Shown here piece after piece: positions 49,544-60,600 of a DNA stretch of 64,000 nt. The stretch comes from Sindora glabra (lineage: Eukaryota; Streptophyta; Magnoliopsida; Fabales; Fabaceae). The stretch lies in assembly GCA_020226215.1 (NCBI GenBank), contig CM035226.1, positions 95,628,895 through 95,692,894 on the forward strand, written 5' to 3'. A model generated the notes under the pieces. It saw nothing but the letters and a program-made list of their open reading frames with translations, searched no databases and was not told the origin of the DNA. The first letter of the stretch is position 1; every line of letters starts with the position of its first letter. The position numbers were made by a program, and so were the translations under genes.

Positions 49544-52010
49544 TGTTACACCCCTAAAAATTTAAGATTTTATTTATTCAAGTATTCAATTACTTATTAA
49601 TTGAATTATTTATTTTATTTTGGTTATATAACTTGGGTTTTAGGAATCTTAAAAGAGAAAAAAGTAAATTATTTGAAAGATTAATATGAGGAATAATTTA
49701 AATTAATGAGTATATTGAAAAAATTTTGATAATAGAAGAATTTAATGAAATATTGGAACTTGGTGATGGTTTAAGATAGGAAGTATTTATAAAATGTTCA
49801 TTGTGTGATGAATGAAGCAAATTTGAAAGTATAATTGATGAAGAGAGATTTCAAACTTTTCTTTTTTCTAAAATGTCCTTTAGCCATTTACCTTCAGTTT
49901 TTCCTAAAATAGGCAATCTCATTTCATTCCCTTATTTATAATCCTTATATTTAACCTTCTTAAGAAAACCCTAGAGCTCTTAAAGAGGATTCCTTTAATT
50001 CTTTTCAAATATCAGCTCTTTAAGGTAAGTAAATACTTGATCAATAATTTATCATGAGCTAACTCCTATAGTTTTATTTTTTTTCTATTTTACATTTGAA
50101 TTTTAAATTTAGTATTGTTGAAGAAAGTTAAATAAATAAATTCTAACCTATAAATCCTTATTTTTTTTATGTATAAAGACTTTAATCATCTTATTCTACA
50201 TTAAATGTCTTCCCTAATCATTAAGAGTAGTATTTTGACTAAATTCCAACTCAAACTCATTATAGTATTTAGGATTTGGTGTTTATAGCTTAGTTGATTA
50301 TTTTATATGAAAAATGGTTTCATATCTCAAGTTAATAATTTATTTAATGGGTTTTATTTTTTAAGAGTAGTATTATTGCATTTTGAAGATTAGGTTGTGG
50401 GTTAGTATGATATAAATATGATTTAAAGGATATTTATAATAGATAAACAATTTTTCTATCGGAAAATTAGTAGATCATAATATTTAGTAAAGTATATAGT
50501 TGACTATGCTAGTATAGTTACCTTTGAGCATGATGTAGTTGACTACATTGTCGATTATATCCTAAGAAAATTGGTTCATAATCTAGAGTAATCGACTATA
50601 TAATTAACTGCTACTTGGCAAGATTGCCCTTGGACTAAATGTAATTAATTATATAGTTGACTATGATAGGTTAGATTTTAGCTCTAGACCCTCATAGTTA
50701 ATTATAGAGTTGACTAATGTTAGGAAGCACTTGTCACTAAACCTCTATAGTCAACTATAGGTGCTAGGATTTATTTCTAGACATTTATAGTCAAGCATAT
50801 GATCAATTACTGCCTTATCTTATTATAGTATTACATGTTTTATGGTAATGTATAGTTCTAGACCTTTTTGATCATGCAAGATAAGAATAAATTATATTGA
50901 ATACAATTAACAAAAAGGTAATATAAGTAAGGAATCAAGTATGGTGCTTCTAAGGTAATTGGAATTATCTAAACTTTGATCCCATATGACTTAGGAAGGT
51001 TAAATTCTTTGATTTTATTTTGAAAGGGATAAACTTTATAAGGTTTTGCTTAAGTATATACACATGTAAACATGATTTTATTATGAATGTGGTGCCATAT
51101 GCATGAAATCAATATAACTGTTGAGATGAATAATTGTGTTATGTATTATAGCATGAATGAGAATGATGAGTTAGGGTGATTATAACTTCATTGTCTATAT
51201 GCTTATTTGTTTAGGGATAAAAATGGCTCTGGAGGAATAAGCTTAGGGTTATGAGGGATAAGGATGAAAGGAATTACAAGATTACTTGTTTGAAATTTAT
51301 GTTTTATTTACAATTGCTACTTTGTCCTTTGAAATTTTCCTTCTTATTCTAATTCAACAAGTAATACCTTTGTGGGTGGTCACATGAATGACCGGATAGA
51401 AGTTATACTATTAGTGAAATTTTGTATGCAGGGACTTTCTCTTATGGAGACTTGGATGAAATCTTAAATATTCCCTTATACATCTAGTTATTTATATTTT
51501 TGCTTTTAAGCTATTTGTTTATTAGAGTATTTCTCATTAAGTTCCATACTTACTTTCTTTTAGGTTAATTTTTCAAATACTTAATAGGATCTACCACTAT
51601 TTCCACCATAGTATGTAAGGCACCTTCCTTTAAAGGTTCTTTATCTATCTTTTAATAGATTTGGTAGGAAATGTGATAATACTCTTGAAAATTTGAACTA
51701 TTGAAATCAAGTAGAATTAAAAGGCCAAGTTTTTTTTTGTTTGGAATAAGGGTTAAGCACTAGAATGTGCATTGCATAGTTAGGGTAATTTATACTTATG
51801 TGCCATCAGGTTTATAAGTTAGCTTAATTATTCTTTTGAGATACAATTCAAATTATAATGAATACTTCTTGAAAGTAATATATATGTTAATTTTCCTTAA
51901 TGATTGAGTATATATTGTGGATGATTTTATTATTGTGATGATTGATTAAAGTGGATAAGATTGATAGGATTATTTGAAAATAATCCCTTGTTAGGCATGA
52001 TTGCAACATG
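49544..52010 (+). mobile_element. Ty3/gypsy 3' LTR (3' end lost)
   Basis: It starts TGTTACACCCCTAAAAA after the polypurine tract. Its distal 1.4 kb aligns with 32,600-33,988 and then 42,876-43,000, confirming the LTR pair. Similarity ends near 52,010 without a clear CA end, so the 3' end is truncated or decayed. It contains a W-box-like cluster at 50,490-50,800. Confidence 0.75.
50490..50800. promoter_or_regulatory. Cluster of W-box-like TTGACT motifs in LTR
   Basis: About six TTGACT/AGTCAA words lie in roughly 310 bases, most as 'tagttgactat' or 'agtcaactata'. W-boxes (TTGACC/T) bind WRKY factors, and such sites in LTRs can give stress-responsive transcription. The 5' LTR has a reduced set at 32,750-32,790. 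Function is inferred. Confidence 0.4.
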
Positions 52011-52529
52011 TCATAATAAAATAAGCTATAATTTTTTAGCAAATAAATTTCATTATTTTTAGTGTCATTACTTGTGACCTAATAATGAAAAGTTCATATA
52101 ATTTAATAGAGTTTATAAATTTAAATCTCTTTGTTTTTAACAAAAAATATTAATTAATTTGTATTTATATTACTTATGATATATAATGAATAATTTATAT
52201 TAAAGTTATTTTAAAAATTTATATTAAACATTATTAATAAATTAATTATAATTAAAATATCAATCTTAATAAATATTAATTCAAAACATTACAATGTTTA
52301 AATTAAATGGATAATTCTATACTAATAATTATTATTAATTATTAGTCTATTAAAGAGTAATTCATTTATAAATTACACAAATTGCAAAGTTCTGGCTATT
52401 CTGATTTAATCAATAGGAAAAATATATAATTTTTAGTATGATTCTAACATTTGCAAACTTTTAGTTTAGGTATTAATACCTTAATTTTATAATAAAATGA
52501 GAATAATTAGATTTCAATAATATAAAAAT
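52011..52529. other. AT-rich intergenic DNA
   Basis: No gene, recognisable element end or repeat shared with the rest of the window was seen here. Confidence 0.4.
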
Positions 52530-53041
52530 GGATGGTTAAAATTCATGATTAGAAAACTTTTTTAATAAATAAAAAGTTGATGATATGACAATTATATTTT
52601 GAATCATAAATTTTCTTTTAATTTCAGATTTACTAATCATCTAAAATAAGTAATTTAGGTGAACTACCTATATTAACTTGTATATATATTTTTACACTTC
52701 TTCACAATATAATAAACTTAATTCAGTGATTATTAACTCAAGTTTATTTTACAATATATTGTAATTTAAAATTTTTAAAACTAAAATGAATGGTTAAGAT
52801 TCATGATTAAAAAATTTATTTAATAAATAAAAAGTTGATGAGATGATAATTATATTTTGAATCATAAATTTTCTTTTAATTTTAGATTTACTAATAATCT
52901 AAAATAAGTAATTTAGGTAAATTGCCTATATTAACTTGTATATATATTTTTATACCTTTTCACTAGATAATGAACTTAATTCAATGATTATTAACTCAAG
53001 TTTGTTTTATAATACATTTTAATTTAAAACTTTCAAAACTA
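52530..53041. repeat. 256-bp tandem duplication
   Basis: Two head-to-tail units (52,530-52,785 and 52,786-53,041) run from 'atggatggtta' and 'atgaatggtta' to 'caaaactaaa'. They are highly similar, with scattered substitutions and few indels. No coding frame is present. Confidence 0.9.
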
Positions 53042-53293
53042 AAATACTTTCCAAAAATTATTGCATAATTATTTTGAAAATATAAATATAGTTAACAAAT
53101 TAAAAATCTAGATTTTTACTTTGTGAAGCTATTTTTTATTTTTTCTTCTCTTATTTTCAAATAATTTTCTTCACTTATTTCTTATATATTAATATACAAA
53201 AGAATCTTTTAAAATACTTAAATTAGTAACAAAATTTAGCATTACTTTTAATCAAAATTCCAATATCCATTGATACTTTTAAAAGATGTGATA

Positions 53294-53295
<2 letters not shown>

Positions 53296-53332
<37 letters not shown>
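53296..53332. repeat. (TA)n microsatellite
   Basis: About 18 uninterrupted TA dinucleotides. Confidence 0.95.
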
Positions 53333-53336
<4 letters not shown>

Positions 53337-55100
53337 TTTCTTATATGTCACCAATAGAACTAAGTTTTCTAAGTATATTTAAAATATCTTAAGCAAGTTT
53401 TATTTAAAAATTAAAGTGTTATGCATATACTTATAAAAATATAACATGTGCATTTCTTTTTACTTTTTTCATCTTATAAATTATATTAAATACAAGGTTT
53501 TACAACATACCTACTATCATTTTCAAATGAAATATTTATTTTATTAATTTAATATATTATTATTAATGATTTCTATATAAGATAAAATAAAAATAAAGAA
53601 ACAAAAAATAAATGAGATGAAATTGAATCTCTCTTAATAATGTGTAAAATTGTGAATAAAGCAAAGACTAACATAAAAAAAAATACAACTAGTAATTTAA
53701 TGTATCAAATTTGAAAAATAGACTATTTAGATCAAAGTTATAATAATAAATTACTAATAACTTTTAGTCTTGAATTTTCAGGTAAAACATATTTGAACAT
53801 ACATACATAGATAAGTATGTATACATGTATGTTGGTTCTTCACTAACAATTTCTTAGTATTTTTTGATTTTATATACAAACTTGAATAATTTAAAATAAA
53901 AAAGTGAAAAAATAATACATTATATTAAAATTTTCTAATGTGAGATATCACATTATTCAAGGAATCCTAGATTGTCGTCAGAATACAGGATTGTCAACAA
54001 GGGCGTCTAGTATATTAATGTTCAAATATAATTTTATTACATTGTATATAACAATATTTTCTTTAGTAAATTTACGGCAAGTAAACACTTTATTATTAAA
54101 AAATAATAATGTCAATAAAATAATTAAAATAAAGTATTTAAGAATGTAGCATATAATTTTTTCCAATTTTTTGGGTAAATAATAATGCTCTTCATTTAAT
54201 GTAGAAGTACCAAATTTTGTATATAGTAGCTTTAATATAAATGAGTGATTTTAAATAGCAAAAAATAATTTTTTTATTGTGTACAAGATTGAAATAATGA
54301 ACAGTAATTTTTTATTAATTTTTTACAATAATTAATATATTATTCTATTTAGTAAAGTAATAATTTTATTATGAATTTTTAAGGTAAGTACAAATATGAA
54401 TTTTAGAAATACATGTGTGTGAAGGAAAAAGAGAAAAGAAAAAAGAGAAAAAACATTTAAAGAAAGAGTTTTTTTAAATTTGTGTAAAAAGTTTTAGCTC
54501 AACTTACTTTTTATTTAGTTATTAATTTGTTAAAAAAATGAGATATGAGGTTAAAATAAAATTAATATAAATTTAACAATTGATTTAAAAGGTTTATAAA
54601 AAAATTAATTTAAAAACCTCTTCTAAATAAATAATGTGTTACTATTTTATTGACTTGTTAATCAGGTTATCAATATCCATCATTATAATTTAAGTTTCGA
54701 AGAATTGTTTTTCTAATTATTTAAGTTTTACTTTACTCCTATTTGGGGTTGTCATGTGTCCTGTGCTAATATACTCCAATTTTAATTTGACTATTGTAGT
54801 CCTACGCTTAATATAATAACAGCTTTCTTGTAGCAAATGAAAAAATATATAATATCTGCTTCCTTCGCATCAATATTTACTCTTATATAAATTATATCAA
54901 TATATATTTGTTGTTTCTGTAGAAGTAAAGTTTGAAGACATTTTAATTTTGATAAAGAGTCATGAATTTAATTCTTTGATGTATTTCAATTGAGTAAAAT
55001 TTATTATTTACTGTTCCTGTCTATTAATTTTATGTTTAATAAGAAAAGCTAAAGCTAAAGCTAAATCTAAATAGGATAAAAATGTTAAGATATCTAAGTG
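53333..55100. other. AT-rich intergenic DNA, no gene seen
   Basis: Overlapping opposite-strand frames at 53,940-54,166 show no family features. A purine-rich stretch lies near 54,420-54,470. Nothing else stands out. Confidence 0.45.
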
Positions 55101-55127
55101 TAATATAATATAATATAATATAATAGA
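55099..55127. repeat. (TAATA)n microsatellite
   Basis: About five copies of the pentamer 'taata'. Confidence 0.85.
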
Positions 55128-55617
55128 TATTATCATTTTCACAAACATTCGAATGCACAGCGTTGGCGTGCGAACCAATGTATCATAACTTTCCTTAACA
55201 ATATTATAACTCAATGATGAAATTGAAAATAAAAATTAAACCGGAAGGAATTTGAGAAAACTCAATATGTACTAATTATATATTTTTTGTGGTTTTTTGT
55301 CCTTTAGCTGTATATTGCTCAATTTCTAATTTCTGGTTGGTGTGCATGTCACTCGCCACTGGAAGTCAAGGTTTTTTCTTAAATGTTGTGCACCACTCGC
55401 CCCCATAAAAAAGGAAGATTTTAATTTTCTATTTGAACAATTCTCTAATTTATTGCCTTTAATATTTGACCAAATCTCCTACACATAACCACATATATTA
55501 TCAATTTTACTATCAAAAGTTAGGGACTTCCTTTTGAGGCCATTGCTTTTTTATATTTTTATTTTAATTATTTAAAATTTTGATTGTCATTTTTTAAATC
55601 TCTAATTTTTATACTTA
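55128..55617. other. Intergenic DNA, no gene seen
   Basis: Contains a few GC-richer words near 55,340-55,410 but no recognisable coding or repeat structure. Confidence 0.4.

Positions 55618-55655
<38 letters not shown>
55618..55655. repeat. (TTA)n microsatellite
   Basis: About twelve TTA/ATT triplets. Confidence 0.9.
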
Positions 55656-55656
<1 letters not shown>

Positions 55657-55849
55657 ACAACTAAAAGAGAGATTTATTTCTCTAATAAATTAGGCACATG
55701 TTATTTTTTGTTTTGCCTTCACAACTTTCATTTTCTCACCCAAAGCTTTTATTTTTTTCTCATGAACATATTTATTTTCTTTTATAAAATTTTCCTTATT
55801 TTTATTTACTATAATATTCTATTAAATTATATACATATATATATGATTT

Positions 55850-56862
55850 ATTTTTTATTTATATTATCTTTTTATACTCATCCCTAATATTTACAATTCA
55901 TACACTAATATGTCTAAATAGTATAAATATAATATAATATATTTTATTTTTATTATAAAATATTTTAAATGAATAAAATTTTAATTTAATTGAATTACCA
56001 TATTATATATCCTATTTTTACCTCTTATATTACTTTACCGTCTTCTTTTTATTTATTTCATCCCATTATTTTGTTATTTAAAATATATAATTCAGTAATT
56101 CAATTCAATTATATTTTTAATTTATTTAAAATAATTTTATAATGAAAGATATGTTGCACTGTATTTTTACTATTTAATGATGTTAGTGTCTAAATCATAA
56201 AATGTAGATAAAAAATTCAAAAAATGCAATGGAATATATAAAAAGAATAGAAATAGTATGTAAAATGTAAAGTTTAAACAAATTGTCAATAAATATTTAA
56301 AAATTTTAATAAACAAATTTGATTTTAATTTATAAATATTTTATTGAAAATAAAATATATAATTATATATTTTGTTATTAACTCCTATATTACTTAACAT
56401 TATGTACTTACATATTTTATTTTTAATAAAAATATTTATAAATTAAAATTAAATTTATTTATTAAAATTTTTTAAATATTTTATAAAAAATTTGTTTAAA
56501 CTTTACATTTTACATACTGTTTCTATTCTTTTATCTATTTTATTAATTTTTTTTACTTCTATTTTTTGTAATTTAGATATTAATATCATTAAGCAGTAAA
56601 AATATAATATAAAATATTTTTTATTATAAAATTATTTTAAATAAATTAAAAATATAATTGAGTTAAATTACTTAATTACATATTTTATTTTTAATTTTTA
56701 TATTAAATTTTAGAAAATTATTATTTACAAACTTAAATATATAATCATAAAATAATATAATAAATTAAAATTTAATATTTTTTATTTTTAATTTTATTCA
56801 TACACATTATTTTCATACAAAAAGTAATTATATACCCGTGCATTGCACGGGTTAAAATGCTA

Positions 56863-56864
<2 letters not shown>
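55850..56864 (+). mobile_element. Helitron-like element with canonical 3' terminus
   Basis: The 3' end has the Helitron signature: a perfect hairpin CCCGTGCA-T-TGCACGGG (56,835-56,851), eight bases, then CTAGT (56,860-56,864). The upstream ~1 kb is AT-rich, shares words with 21,746-22,460 and contains a long inverted repeat. The 5' TC end was not identified, so the start is approximate. There is no Rep/helicase coding, so it is non-autonomous. The base after CTAGT is G where an inserted Helitron usually has T, although the adjoining (AT)n may have altered the flank. Confidence 0.65.
56241..56532. repeat. Long inverted repeat (~120-bp arms)
   Basis: The left arm, from 56,241 ('aaaagaatagaaatagtatg') to about 56,362, pairs with the right arm from about 56,411 to 56,532 ('tttctattctttt' end). 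The outer 44 bases differ at one position. Inner bases match with a few mismatches and indels. The loop is about 50 bases. It could form a long hairpin. Confidence 0.85.

Positions 56865-56867
<3 letters not shown>

Positions 56868-56924
<57 letters not shown>
56868..56924. repeat. (TA)n microsatellite, ~28 repeats
   Basis: Uninterrupted TA dinucleotides immediately after the Helitron-type CTAGT end. Confidence 0.95.
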
Positions 56925-56927
<3 letters not shown>

Positions 56928-57283
56928 GGTTTAACGAGTACATCCTAACTGATCGTGAAATATTAATATCCTAGAGTATTATTCAGTGTCAAAGGCAGAA
57001 AATTTAAGGAAACTTACATTTGTTAAAAAGCAAATAATGTTTAGTCATTATCTAAAACTTGAACGGAAGTTTTTAATTTAAATGATATATAATTTTTTTT
57101 TAAAGTTTACCTTTTTTTATATTTTGAATTTGACACTTTACATATGTTTTTAATAATTTTATTATTTTTAGCATTAAAGAAATTTTAGGTTTTACAAATT
57201 TATTCCAATTTTTTTTTTGAAATTATAGACTAATTTGGGCCAAATGAATTGTATACTGCTATTGCTATTTGTATCGGAGCCAG
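56925..57283. other. Upstream intergenic region of the gene
   Basis: AT-rich until about 57,230, then less so as the promoter begins. A 'gggccaaat' word lies near 57,238. Nothing else is recognised. Confidence 0.4.
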
Positions 57284-57346
57284 CCAATAACGAGACATAA
57301 GTAGAGGAGTGAAACACCACAGGTCCCCGATCCTGGAACTATATAA
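57284..57346 (+). promoter_or_regulatory. Putative core promoter (CCAAT and TATA boxes)
   Basis: A CCAAT box at 57,284-57,288 and a TATATAA box at 57,340-57,346 lie upstream of the six-exon gene. By usual spacing, transcription would start near 57,370-57,380 and give a leader of about 300 bases. The change from AT-rich DNA to mixed composition at this point supports a gene start. Confidence 0.55.
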
Positions 57347-57580
57347 GGATTCTATGACCTTCTTACGCTATCAGAATAACTGGGGGCTTGAGTAGGCCCT
57401 TGTGCGTCTGGAGGTAACAATAGATCCCAAAGACAAAGTGTCCGGTAATTTTCATTGGCTTGTAATAATAATAATATACAGTAAACCAAGCTCGCCTCTT
57501 CATCATCGTTCTGGTCAATTTTTTTTCTTTTTGGTCTCTGGGCACGGGAAAATTCTGGTTCAAAGCCAATCAATCGATTT

Positions 57581-57631
57581 ATGGGTCAATAGCTTTCTAT
57601 AGATTACTGGCTAATGGTTCTTGTTGTGTAA
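57581..57631 (+). promoter_or_regulatory. Two tiny upstream ORFs in the presumed leader
   Basis: ATG at 57,581 opens M-G-Q-stop (to 57,592) and ATG at 57,614 opens M-V-L-V-V-stop (to 57,631), both before the main ATG at 57,675. Their contexts are weaker than that of the main start (aacaATGGcg, A at -3 and G at +4). They matter only if the leader is unspliced here. Confidence 0.4.
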
Positions 57632-57674
57632 GAAAGTTTCCTTGTGTTGTTGATTGGTATTGAAAGCTCCAACA

Positions 57675-60600
57675 ATGGCGGGAATAGGTATACTTTTAGA
57701 TCTATGGAGGAAAAATCAGAACTTTAGTTCAGGGTTGTATGCTGCGCGAACCCATCAATCAGCTGGGTTCTTCACTGCCTCTGCTGCAGCCGCCTCTTTC
57801 GCTGCTGGGACTTCTTTTGCCTCAAGGGCTTTGTTTGGGTATGTTTTACTCTGCCTCTTTAGCTTTGCATATTGTTGCAATGAAGTATGCTTATTAGGGA
57901 TTATATGTTATGTGGATTTTATATGCGTTTGAGGAAATTCATTGGTTTGGATTAATTGGATTTTGTAATTGACTTGTTGATTGGTTATTGCTGTGGTTTA
58001 CTAGTCTAATTTTAATAGTCCAACTTTAATTCCAAAATTTTCGTAGGAGCTTTCATTTGGACATGGGTGGTGAAACGTTTTGATCCTAGTTTGTTGAGGT
58101 AGCTTTGAGCATTATCTGGTTTTTGGTTGGAGCAAATCAATCTTTTAAAAAATTCTCATTGCATCTGAAGAAGTTAGTTATGCTTGGTGTTAAGGTGTTC
58201 TCAGACATGTCTGTTGAGCCAAATGCATAAATCAAACTTATAGGTGAATTGAAAGGATCCTAGCTCTTGTGAATCTGAAAATGTTCTTTTTCTTATTTTC
58301 CATTTTAATTTTCAGGGACCCCACAGATCCCTCTTTCCATGAATTGTTATAAATCATGATACCTTTTTCCTAATTTTTTTTTCCTGGCAAACGTGCACTT
58401 CTTTCATTATACTTAAGTTCCTTCTTGTCCTCTTTTAAGCTTCTAGTTAGAAAGTTATGTTTCTTTCTCTTAATATATTTCATGAAGATAATTACAACCT
58501 GAAGGAGAATTAGTGCAGTTATGGTTGTGGCATAGAATTGTATATCTGATGTATCCATTAAATCTACAATGTTGCTTTAGAAAACAAGTCAGAGGGAAGA
58601 AAATTGACATCTTTTGTCCAGTCAAAATCTAGCATTTTGCTCATTCTCAGCAAGTTTTATTATAATATGTATACAGTTCGTCATACTTTGGTTTAACCTT
58701 CAACATAAATTGGTTCAAAGTCTAGCATTTTGCTTATTCTCTGCAATTCTACAACTTCTATTTCAGGCCACAAGTTGCCTATTGTGATGCTGGCGCTGCT
58801 TTTTCTGGAGATGTCATCCCTAATATACAAAGTGCATCTGAAAAAATTTTTAACCACAATGCTCTAACATATAGTACAAAGCAGTACAATGTTGAACTAA
58901 AACCTTTACTCTCTGCTTTTGAATTGAGGACATTGGCAATGACTACTTTGAGGTCATTCTTAATGTTCTATTTGCCTCTATTGGAGCCTCGTGCAAGCTT
59001 AGAAGAAGATGATGATGACTTTCCACCAGATGATCATCAAGCAGAGAACAATGTTGATCTGGTTGTCCCCTTCAAGAGATCAGTGAAGCAAATTATTCGT
59101 GAGGCAAGTGTTCTTTTTCTCCCCCTACTATTGGTTCATGAAGAGTAATGGCCTGCAATATTCAATATCTACAGTTCGTGACAATAAGTTGTTGTATAGT
59201 TCTATTGCCACTGATTTCACAATGCTATATGAAGCTTGTATATAGAATTTTAGTTTCTAGTCTCCTTCCTATCCTATCCTATCCTATGTGGCTAGGAAAA
59301 AGGAAATTACCTTTTCCTCTTTCTCTCTCTCGTAGATAGATAAGTAGACTAGTAGATAGATGTTACACTGCATTCATTCAAGTGAGCTTTTCTGTTTTTG
59401 AGTAGTTGATGACTCCACGAGCTAACACCCTTCTTATCTTTGCACTATACAGGCACATTTGTTATAAGCAATGTTAACCTTTCTTACTTTTTCAAACTTA
59501 TATGTATTAGTTTCTATACTAAAAGCCATATTGTCTTTTAAGTCTTGTCAGATCTTCTGGTTGGTTGATGTTCCATTAATTGTTGGGTAGGAATCAATTG
59601 ACACTAGTGTGAGTGCTTAGCTCTCTGCAAATTTTAAGCCATTGGTCAAATTCTTATCCTAAAACTTAAAGACATGCAAAATTATTATTTAGTTTAAGAC
59701 ATTAATGCCTATCTTGTCTGTGAATCTTTCCTCCCCTGTTAGTTGTTTAGTGATACATCCCTTGTTTATTGATGACCAATTGTTGGATTACAAAATGGGA
59801 AAAGTATACTCACCTTTTAACTGCTGCTTGATCACCCTTGGACTGCTTTTGTTTGGTGCTAATTCTTGCTGATCTTGAAGCTGATGCCAATCAATATTCC
59901 CAGTTTCCTTAGGATTATAACTGAAGAAAGGCTTTCCCTCCCCCTCTCTTCCAAGGACTTAATCCCTTCTTGGTAGACAGTATTTACTAATGACTATTAG
60001 TAGTAGTAATCTCAGTCTCTCTCCTATCCCCTTTCTATTTTACTATTAGTGCTATAGAATCTGGATTTAGGAGAGATACTAACTTACCTCAATGTTTATC
60101 TCATACCCTGTCTCAAGCATTAACCCTTCACTTTTCTCCTTTATCTCACACCCTCTCTCTCTCTCTCTCTCTGTCAATGGACTTTAGTACAGTTGAAACT
60201 ATTGTGCTCTGCCCACCTGCCCTTTTCATATTAAAAAGATAATCCAAAGTTTCCCTACAAAATAATACTAAACATAGGAACAGTCTATATTTTTTTTCCC
60301 CTTTTTTCCTGTGTAAAAAGCTGAATATACCATGATGTGGAATTAAAAGTTCAAAGATCAAGCCCATTTAGAATGATACTTGAGGTATTAGCAAATAGCT
60401 AGCTCTTATGAAATAATTGTACCGTGAGACAGAAAGATTGCTTGACTAAACTAAATTTGGATCATTTAAAATAGCTTGCAGTCTCAGAATTTGCAAACTC
60501 ATGAACTGCTAGTGGGAAAGAGAAGGTGGGTTGCTGAAGCAAGCTGAGAAAATTGTAGCTTTGATTGTTCTTCTGTGGGAGTAAATTGAAACCAAAGCAA

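Noticed and set aside
57352..57573. Two minus-strand frames of 68-73 codons
   Set aside because: They lie opposite the promoter and leader of the six-exon gene and have no features of their own.
59148..59339. 63-codon plus-strand frame after exon 2
   Set aside because: It lies inside intron 2, downstream of a good splice donor, with no coding features.
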